Assembly (NCBI RefSeq): GCF_001644575.1
Contig: NZ_CP015596.1
Span: forward strand, 2,170,001 to 2,234,000
Source: Mycobacterium adipatum
GTDB lineage: Bacteria; Actinomycetota; Actinomycetes; Mycobacteriales; Mycobacteriaceae
Reading direction: 5' to 3'
DNA length: 64,000 nt
Shown here: positions 48,249 through 58,700 of the stretch, in pieces
Numbering within the stretch: position 1 is the stretch's first letter
Layout: each line of letters begins with the position of its first letter
The notes under the pieces: generated by a model
What the model saw: only the letters and a program-made list of their open reading frames with translations
Told to the model about the DNA's origin: nothing
Database searches by the model: none
Position numbers and translations under genes: made by a program

Positions 48249-48842
48249 ATGAGCCGTCCCACCCTGCGCCACCTGGCCGATCTGCCGTCCACGCCGCCGT
48301 CGATTCGAGACTCGGCGCTGGTCCTGGTGGACTGTCAGAACACGTACACCTACGGGGTGATGGAGCTCGACGGTGTGCAGGCCGCGCTCGAGGAAACGGC
48401 CACCCTGCTGGAGCGGGCCCGCAGCGCGGGCATCCCGATCATCCACATCCAGCACAACGACGGACCGGGAACGCCGTATGACATCACCGCCGAGGTGGGC
48501 GCCATCGTCGGATCGGTCGCCCCGCGTGACGGTGAGCCGGTGGTCGTCAAGCAGTTCCCCAACGCGTTCGTCCAGACCGATCTCGACGAACGCCTCAAAG
48601 CCGTCGGCGCGACCAACCTGGTGCTCGCCGGTTTCATGACGCACATGTGCATCAACTCCACCGCGCGCGGCGCGTTCAACCTCGGCTACGCCCCGACCGT
48701 CGTCGCCGCGGCCACCGCGACCCGGTCGCTGCCCGGTGTCGGCGGCGCGGTGTCCGCGGCCGCGCTGCAGGCGGCCAGCCTCGCGGCGCTCTCGGACCTG
48801 TTTGCCGTCGTCGTCCCCGATGCCGCCGCCGTGCCGGACTGA
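48249..48842 (+). CDS. isochorismatase-family cysteine hydrolase
   Basis: 197 residues. Catalytic triad of the family: Asp in ALVLVDCQNTY, a Lys in VVVKQFPNAF, and Cys in LVLAGFMTHMCINSTARGA. Such enzymes hydrolyse amides or vinyl ethers (nicotinamidase, isochorismatase and relatives); the substrate is unclear. ATG 48249 matches the family start; a frame open to 48024 overlaps the divergent DinB gene. Confidence 0.9.
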   Translation: MSRPTLRHLADLPSTPPSIRDSALVLVDCQNTYTYGVMELDGVQAALEETATLLERARSAGIPIIHIQHNDGPGTPYDITAEVGAIVGSVAPRDGEPVVVKQFPNAFVQTDLDERLKAVGATNLVLAGFMTHMCINSTARGAFNLGYAPTVVAAATATRSLPGVGGAVSAAALQAASLAALSDLFAVVVPDAAAVPD

Positions 48843-48845
48843 ACG

Positions 48846-49439
48846 GTGCACGGAGTGCGGCGGCTGGTCCTGCGACGCTGGCACGCCTTCGTCGGGCCGG
48901 AGGCCAGCGGCATCGACAACTCCGTCACGCTGACGCTGGGGGCGGTGGGCGGGCTGGCGGCGCACCGGCTGTCCCGTCACGAGCTCAGTAAGACCCACGA
49001 GCTGGTGCTCGACGGGCTGGCCGGTGACCTGTGGGGTGGCGCGTGGGCCAACAACACCAGGGCATGCGCGCGTTGGTACGAACGATCCGGCCAGACCGGG
49101 CGCGATCACCTGGCATTCGCCGCTGCGCATCTGCATCCGGTGGTCTGCGCGTGGATCGACCGCCGCGACAGGAGTGACGCGGCGGTGTGGGCGGCCACGC
49201 ACTACGGCTATCTGTTGGCAGCGACCGTGGTGATCCGCGCATGGCCCCGGCATCGTCGCCCGCTCGGGGTGCTGACGACGGTGGGCGGGGTGGCGCTGGA
49301 CCGCGCACTCGGTTCCTCGGGGGCGGCGCCATGGTTCGCGCCGGTGTTCTACCTCAAACTCCTGCTCGGCCATGCGTCGGCGGCGCGATGGTCCGATGCG
49401 GATCTCACGGCGCCACCCGATCTCGCTGCGCGCCGGTGA
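48846..49439 (+). CDS. conserved-looking protein of unknown function
   Basis: 197 residues from a GTG three bases after the previous stop. Not recognised. Helical and moderately hydrophobic: SVTLTLGAVGGLAAHRLSRHEL, a middle region rich in Trp and Ala, and LLAATVVIRAWP may contain one or two membrane-associated helices. His and Trp are frequent. The tight spacing suggests co-transcription with the isochorismatase-like gene. Confidence 0.6.
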   Translation: MHGVRRLVLRRWHAFVGPEASGIDNSVTLTLGAVGGLAAHRLSRHELSKTHELVLDGLAGDLWGGAWANNTRACARWYERSGQTGRDHLAFAAAHLHPVVCAWIDRRDRSDAAVWAATHYGYLLAATVVIRAWPRHRRPLGVLTTVGGVALDRALGSSGAAPWFAPVFYLKLLLGHASAARWSDADLTAPPDLAARR

Positions 49440-49491
49440 TGGCCGCGAAATTGCCGTGCACAACCGCGTCGGACCGGTCAAGCTGGTCGTC

Positions 49492-50169
49492 GTGAACACC
49501 GAGCGTCCATCCACCCGTGTCAGCAGGCTTCGCGAGAAGCAACGCACGGATCGTGCCGGACTCGACGACCTGCTCGACAGCACGCCGCTGGCCACCGTCG
49601 CGCTGATCCGCGACGGGCACCCGGTGGCCTTCCCGACCGGGTTCGGCCGTGTCGGTGACGAACTGGTGATCCATGGCTCCACCGGTTCGCCGTGGATGCG
49701 CGCCCTGGGGGCCGGTGCGCAGGCCGCGGTATCGGTGACCGCATTGGACGGAGTCATGGTGGCGCGCAGCGGGTTCGAATCCTCCTTCCATTACCGCAGC
49801 GCGACGCTGTTCGGCACGTTCACCGTCGTCCCCGACGCGGAGAAGAACCGCTATCTCGAAGCGCTGACCGATGCCTTCATCCCGGGTCGGGTTGCCGAAC
49901 TGCGGCCCAGCACCACCCGCGAACTGGCGGCCAGCCTGGCGCTGCGGTTGCCGATCGGCGCGGACAACTGGTCACTGAAGGTCAGCGCCGGCTGGCCCGA
50001 GGATGCGGAGTCCGATGTGGCCGGCGGCGCCTGGGCCGGGGTGGTGCCGCTGACCGTCAGCTACGGCACCCCGCAACGCGCGCCGGATTGTGACCCGGCC
50101 ATCCCGGAGCCCGCCTCGGTGCAGGGGATGATCGGCCCGCTGCGCAACGTCGCGCCGCCACTTCGCTGA
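49492..50169 (+). CDS. pyridoxamine 5'-phosphate oxidase family protein
   Basis: 225 residues, longer PNPOx-like group related to nitroimidazole-resistance/flavin-binding proteins. [33 protein letters not shown] covers the first strands and flavin region, [30 protein letters not shown] the next, and the C-terminal [28 protein letters not shown] is typical of this subgroup. GTG 49492 gives a start close to the domain; the frame is open to 49372, overlapping the preceding gene. Confidence 0.85.
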   Translation: MNTERPSTRVSRLREKQRTDRAGLDDLLDSTPLATVALIRDGHPVAFPTGFGRVGDELVIHGSTGSPWMRALGAGAQAAVSVTALDGVMVARSGFESSFHYRSATLFGTFTVVPDAEKNRYLEALTDAFIPGRVAELRPSTTRELAASLALRLPIGADNWSLKVSAGWPEDAESDVAGGAWAGVVPLTVSYGTPQRAPDCDPAIPEPASVQGMIGPLRNVAPPLR

Positions 50170-50200
50170 TCGGGGCGCCCGCAATGGCACAATTCGCACT

Positions 50201-50677
50201 ATGCGGATGTCGGCGAAGGCGGAGTACGCCGTCCGCGCCATGATCGAGCTGGCCACCGTCGAGGGCGGTGAACTGGTCAAAACCGACGATCTGGCCAAGG
50301 CGCAGGGCATCCCGGCGCAGTTCCTGGTCGACATCCTGTCCGACCTGAGGACCGACCGACTGGTGCGCAGCCACCGTGGTCGCGACGGCGGCTATGAGCT
50401 GGCCCGCGCGGCCGCCGATATCAGCATCGCCGACGTGCTGCGCTGCATCGACGGGCCACTGGCCAGTGTCCGTGACATCGGCCTGGGCGATCTGCCGTAT
50501 TCCGGACCCACGGCAGCGCTGACCGACGTGTGGCGGGCGTTGCGGGCGAGCATGCGTTCGGTGCTGGAGGAGACCAGCTTGGCCGATGTGGCCGTCGGAG
50601 CACTGCCCGCTCATGTGGCCATGCTGGCCAGCGACTACCGCAATCAGGAGTCCGCCCGCGGGCATGCGGCTACCTGA
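50201..50677 (+). CDS. Rrf2-family transcriptional regulator
   Basis: 158 residues. The N-terminal winged helix [18 protein letters not shown] ... [43 protein letters not shown] is classic Rrf2. The region that in IscR/NsrR/RsrR carries three Cys for an iron-sulfur cluster has only one Cys (VLRCIDGP) in the whole protein, so it probably senses something other than an Fe-S cluster. Target unknown; possibly the PNPOx-like gene 31 nt upstream. Confidence 0.9.
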   Translation: MRMSAKAEYAVRAMIELATVEGGELVKTDDLAKAQGIPAQFLVDILSDLRTDRLVRSHRGRDGGYELARAAADISIADVLRCIDGPLASVRDIGLGDLPYSGPTAALTDVWRALRASMRSVLEETSLADVAVGALPAHVAMLASDYRNQESARGHAAT

Positions 50678-50698
50678 CGGCCGCGGCGATCCCTCGGA

Positions 50699-51571
50699 TC
50701 ACCGATCGATGACCCGCAGCGGGTCGACCGAGATATCGCCGTTCCGCGTGGTCGCGGTGACCGTCGCACTGGCCCGCGCCGCATCGGTGGTCTGCGGCAC
50801 CCGCACCCTGGCCGAGCCGTCACCGGACTGCGCCCGCACCAGATAGGGGCCCGGCTCCGGCAGTGCGATGTCGATGTCCCCGTCGCGGGTGCTGGCCTCG
50901 ATCTGCGACGGCACCTCGGCGAACCGCATCTGGACGTCCCCATCCCTGGTCTCGGCGATGAATGACTCGGTGACCGAGACGGCGCGGCGGGCATGGACCT
51001 CGCTGTCGCGTCCACGCACTTCGATGCGGCGCACCGTGCCACTCAGCAGCACCGCACCGTCGGTGTTGGTGGCGGTGAGTACGTCGAGATCGGCATCGGC
51101 GATGAGTAGCCCGGTTTCCTGGCGCACCGTCACGGCGAGCCGTCTGCCGAGGTCCGGCGGGACCGTGATGGTGATCTCGCCCGGGTCACCGAACGACAGC
51201 ATTCCGGGCTGCGCGTCGACGCGGATCTGCGTGTCGTCGCCGCTGCTGGTGACCGCAAGTTCGTCGCGGTCGTCGCGCTGGGTGGTCACCATCCGCAGGT
51301 CGATCCTGGGTTCGGTGGCGTCCCGGTCGGTGACGATCCGGACGGCCGTCGGTGCGCCGGCGGTGTCGACCGTCAGCGTGCGCATGCCGGCGGGCAGGTT
51401 CTGGTGATCGGTCACCAGGCGAAGTGAGCTCAGGCCCCAGGCCGCCGCCGACAGCAGGGCCACGGTGACCGCGACGATTGCGGTGGCCGCGATCACCAGC
51501 GCCGCGCGCACGGCGGTTCGTCCGCCCGGGGATACCGGCGGCGGCCCGGGGGCAGTGAGTGTGGTGGTCAT
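50699..51571 (-). CDS. membrane-anchored DUF4097-like protein
   Basis: 290 residues. One N-terminal membrane helix (AALVIAATAIVAVTVALLSAAAW), then a beta-rich repeat domain with short strand-turn units such as SEVHARRAVSVTESFIAETRDGDVQMRF and ASTRDGDIDIALPEPGP, as in DUF4097 (putative adhesin) beta-helices. Found 26 nt after the response regulator gene, in an operon with its kinase, which is common for this family. Probably an envelope-exposed sensor partner or target. Confidence 0.8.
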   Translation of the reverse strand: MTTTLTAPGPPPVSPGGRTAVRAALVIAATAIVAVTVALLSAAAWGLSSLRLVTDHQNLPAGMRTLTVDTAGAPTAVRIVTDRDATEPRIDLRMVTTQRDDRDELAVTSSGDDTQIRVDAQPGMLSFGDPGEITITVPPDLGRRLAVTVRQETGLLIADADLDVLTATNTDGAVLLSGTVRRIEVRGRDSEVHARRAVSVTESFIAETRDGDVQMRFAEVPSQIEASTRDGDIDIALPEPGPYLVRAQSGDGSARVRVPQTTDAARASATVTATTRNGDISVDPLRVIDR

Positions 51572-51597
51572 GTGGTTCCCTCTCGGGTCGGCACGGA

Positions 51598-52242
51598 TCA
51601 GGATTCGAGGTAGCGCAGAACGGCGAGGACCCGCCGGTTCTCGCTGTCGTCGGGCGCCAGCTGCAATTTGGTGAAGATCGAGGCGATGTGCTTCTCGGCG
51701 GATCCGACCGAAATATGAAGTGCGGCACCGATTGCCGAGTTCGTCTTGCCCTCGGCCATCAGCTGGAGCACCTCCTGCTCGCGTGGTGTCAGCGCGTCCA
51801 GTGTCGCGCGCCGGCGAGAGCGCACCAGGATCTGGGAGACGACCTCGGGGTCGAGCACGGTGCCGCCGGCGCCGACCACCCGTACGGCATCCAGGAATGC
51901 GGGAACATCGGCGATCCTGTCCTTGAGCAGATAGCCGAAACCCTTGGTGTCCGAGGCGATCAGATCAGCGGCGTAACGTTCCTCCACATAGTGGGAGAGC
52001 ACCAGGACCGGCGAATCGGGGTTCTGCGAGCGCAGCAGTGCCGCGGCGCGAATGCCCTCGTCGGTGAAGGTCGGCGGCATCCGGACGTCCAGGATGGCCA
52101 GGTCCGGCTTCTGCTCGTTGACGATGCGCAGCAGTTCGGTGGCATCCGGTACGCCGGCCACGATCTCGTGCCCGGCATCGGCGAGGATGCGTTCGATACC
52201 GGCCCGCAGCAGTGCGGAGTCCTCGGCGATCACGATGCGCAT
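51598..52242 (-). CDS. NarL/LuxR-type response regulator
   Basis: 214 residues. Receiver with acidic EDS near the start, phosphorylation site in LAILDVRMPPT, and the Lys region in GYLLKDRIADV; then a LuxR helix-turn-helix (LTPREQEVLQLMAEGKTNSAIGAALHISVGSAEKHI). It is the partner of the kinase just upstream; the start overlaps the kinase stop by 13 bases. The frame is open further upstream inside the kinase gene. Likely controls its own operon with DUF4097. Confidence 0.93.
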   Translation of the reverse strand: MRIVIAEDSALLRAGIERILADAGHEIVAGVPDATELLRIVNEQKPDLAILDVRMPPTFTDEGIRAAALLRSQNPDSPVLVLSHYVEERYAADLIASDTKGFGYLLKDRIADVPAFLDAVRVVGAGGTVLDPEVVSQILVRSRRRATLDALTPREQEVLQLMAEGKTNSAIGAALHISVGSAEKHIASIFTKLQLAPDDSENRRVLAVLRYLES

Positions 52243-53537
52243 GGCAGCACCGCCGTCACGATCGTCGGGCCGGTGGCGGGGCTGGCCACCGAGAACGTCC
52301 CGCGGGCCGCGCGCACCCGTTCGGCCAAGCCGCGCAACCCCGTCGAATCCTCGTCGGCGTCGATATGCGCGCCGCCGCGCCCGTCGTCGAAGACCGAGAC
52401 GTGCAGGGTGTTCGCGACCTCGTCGGCCCGAACGGTCACGATTGCCTGAGTGGCGTTGGCGTGCCGGGCGACATTCGTCAATGCCTCGGCGACCACGAAG
52501 TAGGCGCACGCCTCGACCTCCTCGGGCAGCCGAGCCGGCAAATGAATGTCGAGTGTCGTTGGTACACCAGAGGTCTCGGTTCGTTGCACCACCGCCGACA
52601 AGGCCGCGTCCAGTCCGCGGTCGGCCAGGATGGTGGGTGCGATACCGCGGACCACGTTGCGCAACTCCGCCAGCGCGCTCATCGCGTCATCATGAGCTTC
52701 GGAGATCAGCTTGCGGGCGGTGGGCAGATCGTTGTCCAGTTTGGTCTGAGCCAGCCCGATCGTCATGGCCAGGGACACCAGGCGCGGTTGCACGCTGTCG
52801 TGCAGATCGCGTTCGATGCGGTGACGCTCGGTCTGCGCCGAGGTGACCGCGCCGGCACGAGCCCGGGACAGCGCGCTCACCTCGTGTTGCAGCGCCGCGG
52901 TCGGTGAGGCCGACAGCAGCCAGCGGTCGATCCGGGCGTCGATGGCCGGCGCGAACACCAGGATCGCCGCGGCGGCGGCCAGTGCGACGACCGCCAGAAC
53001 CACGCTCAACGCGGGTGAGAGGAATCGCAGGCCGGCGTCCTCGTCGCTGCGCTGCGCGGCCAGCGCCGCCGCCGGGCCGAGGAACGCGAACGCCAACAGG
53101 CCCACCGTGAGCCCGGTGACCAACAGGTCGTAGGTCATCCGCAGGTAGTGCTGCCCGGCCGCCTTCCAGAACCGGGCACTGCTGATGTCGAGCCACAGCT
53201 GGTGGGCCCAGCGCTGGAACCCGGTGTAGTGCGAAAGCGCCCGCGGAGGTACCGGAATCTGCAGACCGAACACCGCTTCGCTGCGCACCCGTTCGATCCA
53301 CTCCACACCGCGCATCAGGTAGATGAAGACCACCGCGGCGAGCAGGAACCCGATGATCGAGGGGATCGACGAGATGCCGATGACGAAGATACCCAGGGGA
53401 ATCCAGAACCACACGAGTGCCAGGAAGGCGCCGGTGATCATCGACGCCGTCGGGACGATGCCGAGATGGCGGAAGCGTTGTCGGGGTTCAGTCTCCGCTA
53501 CGGCGGTGGCGGGGGCACTGGACGTGATGGCGACCAT
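52230..53537 (-). CDS. NarL-type sensor histidine kinase
   Basis: 435 residues. Two N-terminal helices (about residues 30-75), a DUF-like loop with FWKAAGQHYLRM, two further helices (about 137-190), then a HisKA_3 domain with the phosphoacceptor His in TERHRIERDLHDSVQPRLVSL and an ATPase with VVAEALTNVARHANAT and VFDDGRGGA. A putative sensor domain sits between the helix pairs (about 86-135). The GTG/ATG choice is not critical; the listed ATG at 53537 fits. Confidence 0.92.
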   Translation of the reverse strand: MVAITSSAPATAVAETEPRQRFRHLGIVPTASMITGAFLALVWFWIPLGIFVIGISSIPSIIGFLLAAVVFIYLMRGVEWIERVRSEAVFGLQIPVPPRALSHYTGFQRWAHQLWLDISSARFWKAAGQHYLRMTYDLLVTGLTVGLLAFAFLGPAAALAAQRSDEDAGLRFLSPALSVVLAVVALAAAAAILVFAPAIDARIDRWLLSASPTAALQHEVSALSRARAGAVTSAQTERHRIERDLHDSVQPRLVSLAMTIGLAQTKLDNDLPTARKLISEAHDDAMSALAELRNVVRGIAPTILADRGLDAALSAVVQRTETSGVPTTLDIHLPARLPEEVEACAYFVVAEALTNVARHANATQAIVTVRADEVANTLHVSVFDDGRGGAHIDADEDSTGLRGLAERVRAARGTFSVASPATGPTIVTAVLPCAS

Positions 53538-53600
53538 GTGACCAACCTATGGACTGACGCCCTCGCGCGACACCGCGTTTCCCCGCGAGCTTGGTGGGGG

Positions 53601-54029
53601 TTAACCCCCGCCCGCTCGGGTCGGCGCGGTGAGCTCGAGGGCGATGTTGTCGGGGTCGCGGAACTCCAGCACGTAGGCGGGCCCGATGTCCTTGACGGGT
53701 TCGTGCGTGATACCCAGGGAATCCAGATGGGCGGCGGCGGCCTCGAGTTCGGTCCTGCTGGTCAGCCGGAAGCACAGGTGGTCCAGGCCGGTGCGGTCCT
53801 CGTCGAAGCGGTCGGTGCCGACCGGCCGCAGGCCGATCAGCGTGCCGCCGAGGTCGTAGATGACCCCGCCGTAGAGGAACGCCAGCGCCGCTCTGGTGGC
53901 GGCGTCGGCGCCGGCGGGCACCTCGACCAGCACCGGCCAGCCGAACACGCTGTCGTAGAAACGCCGGGACTGCTCGATATCGGTGACCGTCAGGCGCACG
54001 TGCGCAATCGATGTGGTGGGGATCGCCAT
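53601..54029 (-). CDS. VOC (glyoxalase/bleomycin resistance) family protein
   Basis: 142 residues. One VOC unit pair: IAHVRLTVTDIEQSRRFYDSVFGW and LDHLCFRLTSRTELEAAAAHL ... VLEFRDPDNIALEL. Metal positions His (IAHVRL), His (LDHLCF) and the C-terminal Glu (ALEL) are present. Substrate not predictable. ATG 54029 corresponds to the domain start. The stop codon lies inside the perfect palindrome GGGGG-TTAA-CCCCC (53596-53609). Confidence 0.88.
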   Translation of the reverse strand: MAIPTTSIAHVRLTVTDIEQSRRFYDSVFGWPVLVEVPAGADAATRAALAFLYGGVIYDLGGTLIGLRPVGTDRFDEDRTGLDHLCFRLTSRTELEAAAAHLDSLGITHEPVKDIGPAYVLEFRDPDNIALELTAPTRAGGG

Positions 54030-54072
54030 GAACTCATCCTGGCACTGTGCGGCACGTGTGAGAATCGCCGAC

Positions 54073-54966
54073 GTGAAAGTCGGAATGACGATGCCGGTGA
54101 TGGAACCGGACCTGGACGCGGCCACCCTCAAGACGTGGGCGAGGGCCATCGACGAGGGACCGTTCTCGTCGCTGTGCTGGGGTGAGCGCATCGCGTTCGA
54201 CAATCCCGACGCGATGACACTGCTGGGTGCGCTGGCGGCCTGGACCGATCGGGTGCGGTTGGTGACCACCGTGGTGGTGCCGCAACTGCACGACCCCGTG
54301 GCGTTGGCCAAATCGCTGGCCACCGGTGATGTGCTCAGTGGCGGCCGGCTGACGGTCGGGCTGGGCGTCGGTGGCCGCCACGAGGACTACCACGCCGTCG
54401 GCGCCGATACCGCCACCCAGACCATGCGCGCGATGGCCGAGCGGGTCGCGGTGATGAAGCGGGTGTGGGCGGGGGAGAAGGTCACCGAGTCGGTGCTGCC
54501 GGTAGGGCCGCCGCCGGTACAGCCCGGTGGCCCGGAGCTGCTGGTGGGCACCCTCGGACCCAAGACGGTGCGTAGCGCGGCGGGTTGGGCGGCCGGGCTG
54601 GCCGGCACCACGCTGGATCTCGACACCGACCAACAGAACGCCCTGTTCGACGTGGCCCGCCAGGCCTGGGATGCGGCGGGTAAGCCGAAACCGCATCTGG
54701 CGACGTCATTCTGGTTTGCGATCGGCGAGCCGGAGGCTGCCCGCGCGCAGGTCCGCCACCATCTGCTGCGGTATATGAACTGGATCCCCGAGGAGTTCGT
54801 CGACGCCATCGCCCCGACCACAGGATGGTCGGGCAGCCAGGACGAACTTCTCGCCGTGCTGCGCCGTTTCGAGGACATCGGCGCCGACGAGGTGCACCTG
54901 ATCCCGACCTCGGACGACATCGAGCAGGTGCACCGCGTCGCCGAGGTGATCGCCGATCTGGGCTGA
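54073..54966 (+). CDS. LLM-class flavin-dependent oxidoreductase
   Basis: 297 residues, luciferase-like monooxygenase fold. VRLVTTVVVPQLHDPVALAKSLATGDVLSGGRLTVGLGVGGRHEDYHAVG is the characteristic region (SGGR..VGLG.G), followed by AERVAVMKRVWAGEKV. Mycobacterial members often use F420; cofactor and substrate are unknown here. GTG 54073 gives VKVGMTMPVME, the expected first strand. A longer frame from 53983 runs through the divergent promoter. Confidence 0.9.
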   Translation: MKVGMTMPVMEPDLDAATLKTWARAIDEGPFSSLCWGERIAFDNPDAMTLLGALAAWTDRVRLVTTVVVPQLHDPVALAKSLATGDVLSGGRLTVGLGVGGRHEDYHAVGADTATQTMRAMAERVAVMKRVWAGEKVTESVLPVGPPPVQPGGPELLVGTLGPKTVRSAAGWAAGLAGTTLDLDTDQQNALFDVARQAWDAAGKPKPHLATSFWFAIGEPEAARAQVRHHLLRYMNWIPEEFVDAIAPTTGWSGSQDELLAVLRRFEDIGADEVHLIPTSDDIEQVHRVAEVIADLG

Positions 54967-55027
54967 ATCGGCCCGATCGCCGGTGCTGGAACGGTAGTGC
55001 GGTGCAGGCGGGCCTAGCGGGCGCCGA

Positions 55028-55375
55028 TCACCACGCGCCGATCGGCGGATCGAACACGAACGATCCGTTTGATTCGAGGTTGAACGGCGCAGACTTCGAG
55101 CCGACGATGGCCTTCGTGGAGTCGCGAACCTCGCCCTGGGCGGACACCACGCCGATATCGGCGTTGCGGGTTTCGCCCAGACCGCGCGCATCCCCGTAGT
55201 CGGCCACCCGCAGCGAATTGTCATCGATCAGCAGCGCCTGACGGCTGGTGACCTGCGGCGTGGGAGCGACCTCCTCGACATCCGCGTTCGCGACTGCGCT
55301 GCCGAGGCTCAGGAACGCCGCGGTGACGGCGAACGACCCGATTCCGAGGGCGGTGATTTTCTTGGTGGCGGTCAT
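55028..55375 (-). CDS. small exported protein of unknown function
   Basis: 115 residues with a clear Sec signal peptide (MTATKKITALGIGSFAVTAAF, Ala-rich, likely cut after ANA at about 31). The mature part is acidic with VTSRQALLIDDNSLRVADYGDARGLGETRN and KAIVGSKSAPFNLESNGSFVFDPP; no Cys. I did not recognise the family. An ECF-sigma-like promoter is suggested about 70 nt upstream. No close neighbour on the same strand. Confidence 0.75.
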   Translation of the reverse strand: MTATKKITALGIGSFAVTAAFLSLGSAVANADVEEVAPTPQVTSRQALLIDDNSLRVADYGDARGLGETRNADIGVVSAQGEVRDSTKAIVGSKSAPFNLESNGSFVFDPPIGAW

Positions 55376-55704
55376 CTTGCTGTCCTCTGATCTGGTAGCC
55401 CGGTCGGGACTGACAGCTCAAAACGCTAGTGTCGCGGCGGCTGAAACGCCCGGTCAGCACGACGATTCCCAACCACTTCACAGGCGGCGACCGACTAACT
55501 GACAGGAACGATCCGGTTTGCCGCGCGGTGGTGCGGTGATTCCTGGCCGGCTCCTGGTTGCCCCGCCGGGCCGACCGAATTGACGCACGTTTCGCAAACA
55601 CGATTCCGGGCGCTGTGAGCGGCGTTACACTTCGCGGCAATTGCTTCCGTTTCGCAAGGACCGGGCCTTCTGAGCGCCAGCCGAACGGGCAACCGGGAGT
55701 GCGA
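55376..55704. other. 329-nt intergenic region between divergent secreted-protein genes
   Basis: Holds a candidate ECF promoter for the minus-strand gene (55445-55470) and two direct copies of CGTTTCGCAA (55588-55597 and 55648-55657), exactly 60 nt apart, before the large plus-strand gene. No small ORF with good coding signs was seen. Confidence 0.6.
55445..55470 (-). promoter_or_regulatory. candidate ECF (SigE/SigH-like) promoter
   Basis: On the minus strand GGGAAT (55465-55470), 16-nt spacer, then CGTT (55445-55448), resembling mycobacterial SigE/SigH promoters (GGAA-N16-GTT). It is placed 70 nt upstream of the small exported protein. Confidence 0.3.
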
Positions 55705-58700
55705 ATGCAAGTGCGGTACGCCAGCCATATCGGGCGGGTCGGTGCGCTGGCCGTCGCGCTCGGAATCGGAGCCGCTGTGGGCACGCCCACGACGGCATGG
55801 GCCGCGCCCGAGGATCCGACGACGACGTCATCGTCGGCGGCGGAGACCGAACCGGGTACCGGCACCGCCACACCGGCGAGCATCCCCGGGCCGGATGCGT
55901 CGACGGTCGGCCCGAGGACTCCGACGAGCGCGCCGCGGTCGGTCGCGGCACCTGCCGGGGACGAGGTGGGGGCGCCGCGAAAGAAGAAGCGGACCGCCGC
56001 CACCCGGGTGCGCACCGTCGATACGGCCATGACAGTCCGCCGAACCGCCGAACGCCCGTGGCCCGAGCCGACGGCGGAGGTCGCGGCACCGGACGGCGGC
56101 GCGGCGGTCGACACCCCCGCGACGGTCACCGCGACGCCGGCCCCGGTCACCACCGTGGCCGCCACGCTCGCCGCGCGACCGGTCGTGGCGAACCCGGTGC
56201 AGGCGGTCGGCGACCTGATCGGCAGGGTGGTGCGGCCGGTGCTGTCCACGGTCCTCGGCGTGCTGCCCGGCGGGTCCACCGACTCGCCGCTGGCCTGGGT
56301 GCTGCTGGGGGCGGCCCGGCGCCAGGTGGGCCAACTCGAGCAGGACGTGGCGGGCATCTCCGCCGCGCACACCGTCGCCGCGGCGGTGCCGAACGCCCCA
56401 CCGACGGCCACGGTGATCTGGGGCAGGCCGGACGCGACGACGGGGACCGTGATCGGGCGGCTGGTCGCCGCTGACCCCGAGGGCAAGAAGGTCGCCGTGG
56501 CGGTGGTGCCGCCGGCCGTCCCGGTGCAGGGCACGGTGGCCTACAACGCCAAGACCGCGACCATCACCTACACGCCCACCACGGCGCAGCGCTTCGCCGC
56601 CTCGACGAGCCCCGGTGACGACAGCGTCGCCATCACCCTCAGGGTGACCGACGCGGTGAACACCGTCGAGGTACCGATCAGCATCCCGGTCAGTCCGTCG
56701 CCGTTCTACCAGAGCGCGGCGTACCCCGGTGCGGGCGGTCCGAGCGCGGTGGCGGCCACCAACACCCGTGCCTACATCACCAATCGCGACTCCGGCACCG
56801 TCACGGTGTACGACACGATCAAGAACACCCTCGTCGGTACCTATCAGGTCGGTGGCGCACCCGATGGCATCGCGGTCAAGCGCGATGGCACCCGGATCTA
56901 TGTGGCGAGTTCGACGGGCAACACGGTCACAGTCATCGATACCGCCACCGGTGCCAAGAAGGCCACCATCACCGTCGCCAATCCCACTGCGATCAGCATC
57001 AACCCGGCGGGCAGCGTGGTCTACGTCGCGAACGGCACCAGTGCTAGCGTCACCAAGATCAGCACCGCCACCAACAGGGCCGCGGGCACGGTCAAGCTCG
57101 CCCCGGGGCTCACGCCCACCGAGCTCGCGGTGAGTGCCGACGGTAAGCGAATCTTCGTCGGCGGCGCGCAGGCCGCCGGTGGTGGCCAGATCTCCTGGTT
57201 CTCCTCCACCGCGAGCACGGCGACACTGTTGGCCGATATCGCTTTTGCGCCAACGGGTCTGGCGTACAACTCTGCTTCGCAGAACGTGTACGCCGTGGAT
57301 GCGGGCGGCGGATTGACCGTCTACAGCATGCTGACGAAAACGGTCGCGACGCTGAATGTGGGACATCCGCTCTCCGGTATCGCGCTGACCAACGACGGTT
57401 CGGCCGCCATGGTCACCACGTCCACCGGGATGGTCGCGGCGCTGAGCACTCGCGATTCATCGGTGCTCGGGGTGACCACCATCGGCGTGGTGTCGGCCCA
57501 ACCCGTCCTCAGGATCAGCCCCGACGGCACCCAGATGTTCGTCACCGATCTCGACAACGGCTCGGTGCACGCGCTGTCGCTGGTCCCGTCGAATGTTGCG
57601 CCCTTCTCCAGCGACCCGAACTACACCGTCACCAACCCCGCGACGGGTGCGATGACGGGCAAGGTCGGCGTCGTCGACTTCGACGGTGATCCGCTGACCT
57701 ACCAGGTGACCGTCAAGCCGGGCAAGGGCAAGCTCGTACTCGACGCACATGGGACCTACACCTACACGCCGACCGCCGCTGCCCGGCACGCCGCGTCCGT
57801 GCCCGGAGCGCCCGACACCGTCACCACCGATTCGTTCACCGTGGTGGTCTCCGATGGCCGCCACGGCACCGTGACCCAAACCATCACCATCGCCATCGAT
57901 CCCGCGAACAAGGTGCCGACCGTGACCACATCGATCGGCAGCCCGAGTGCGTCGACGGGTGCGGTGAAGGTGACCATCAAGACCGCCGACGGCGACAACG
58001 ACAAGCGGACGTTCACCGCGAGGCAGCCGGCCAAGGGCGTGGTCCAGATGACTGGGTCGGGTGTGTTCACCTACACGCCCAGCGTCGCGGCACTGGCCGC
58101 CGCACGGGCACCGGGCGCGGCCTACGAGGACCGACGCGACACCTTCACCGTCACCGTCGACGACGGCCACGGCGGCGTCGTCCCGGTCACGGTGAACGTC
58201 AAGATCGGCGCGCCCAATGCCAAGCCCACCGCCGTCGCGACGAGTGTCACTGCCACTCAACCCCGTTCGGGGGTGATCACCGGGACGGTCGGCGCCGTCG
58301 ACGCCGACGGCGATGTGCTCAGCTACAGTGCCGGCAAGACCAACAAGGGCACGGTCACCCTCAACGCCGACGGCTCGTTCACCTACACACCCACCGCGGC
58401 GGCCCGGCTGGCGGCCTCCAAGCCCCGGGCCGGCTCCGCCACCAAATCCGAGACCATCACCTTCACCGTCAGCGACGGCTTCGGCGGGGTCGTCACCAAG
58501 ACGCTCAAGGTGACGATCGTCGCCAATCCGGCGGACAACGCGGCGCCCACCAATGGCGCTGGGACAGTGTCGGATACGTCCACGGCCATCGGGAGCGTGA
58601 CCGGCGTCGTCACCGCCACCGACCCGGACGGCGACGCGTTGACCTATCGCCTGGCCAGCGGCCCGGCCTTCGGTGTGGTCACGGTGAGCGCGGCGGGAGG

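Noticed and set aside
53596..53609. GGGGG-TTAA-CCCCC palindrome as a terminator
   Set aside because: Stem of only five pairs with a 4-nt loop and no U-tract; left as a note in the VOC entry.
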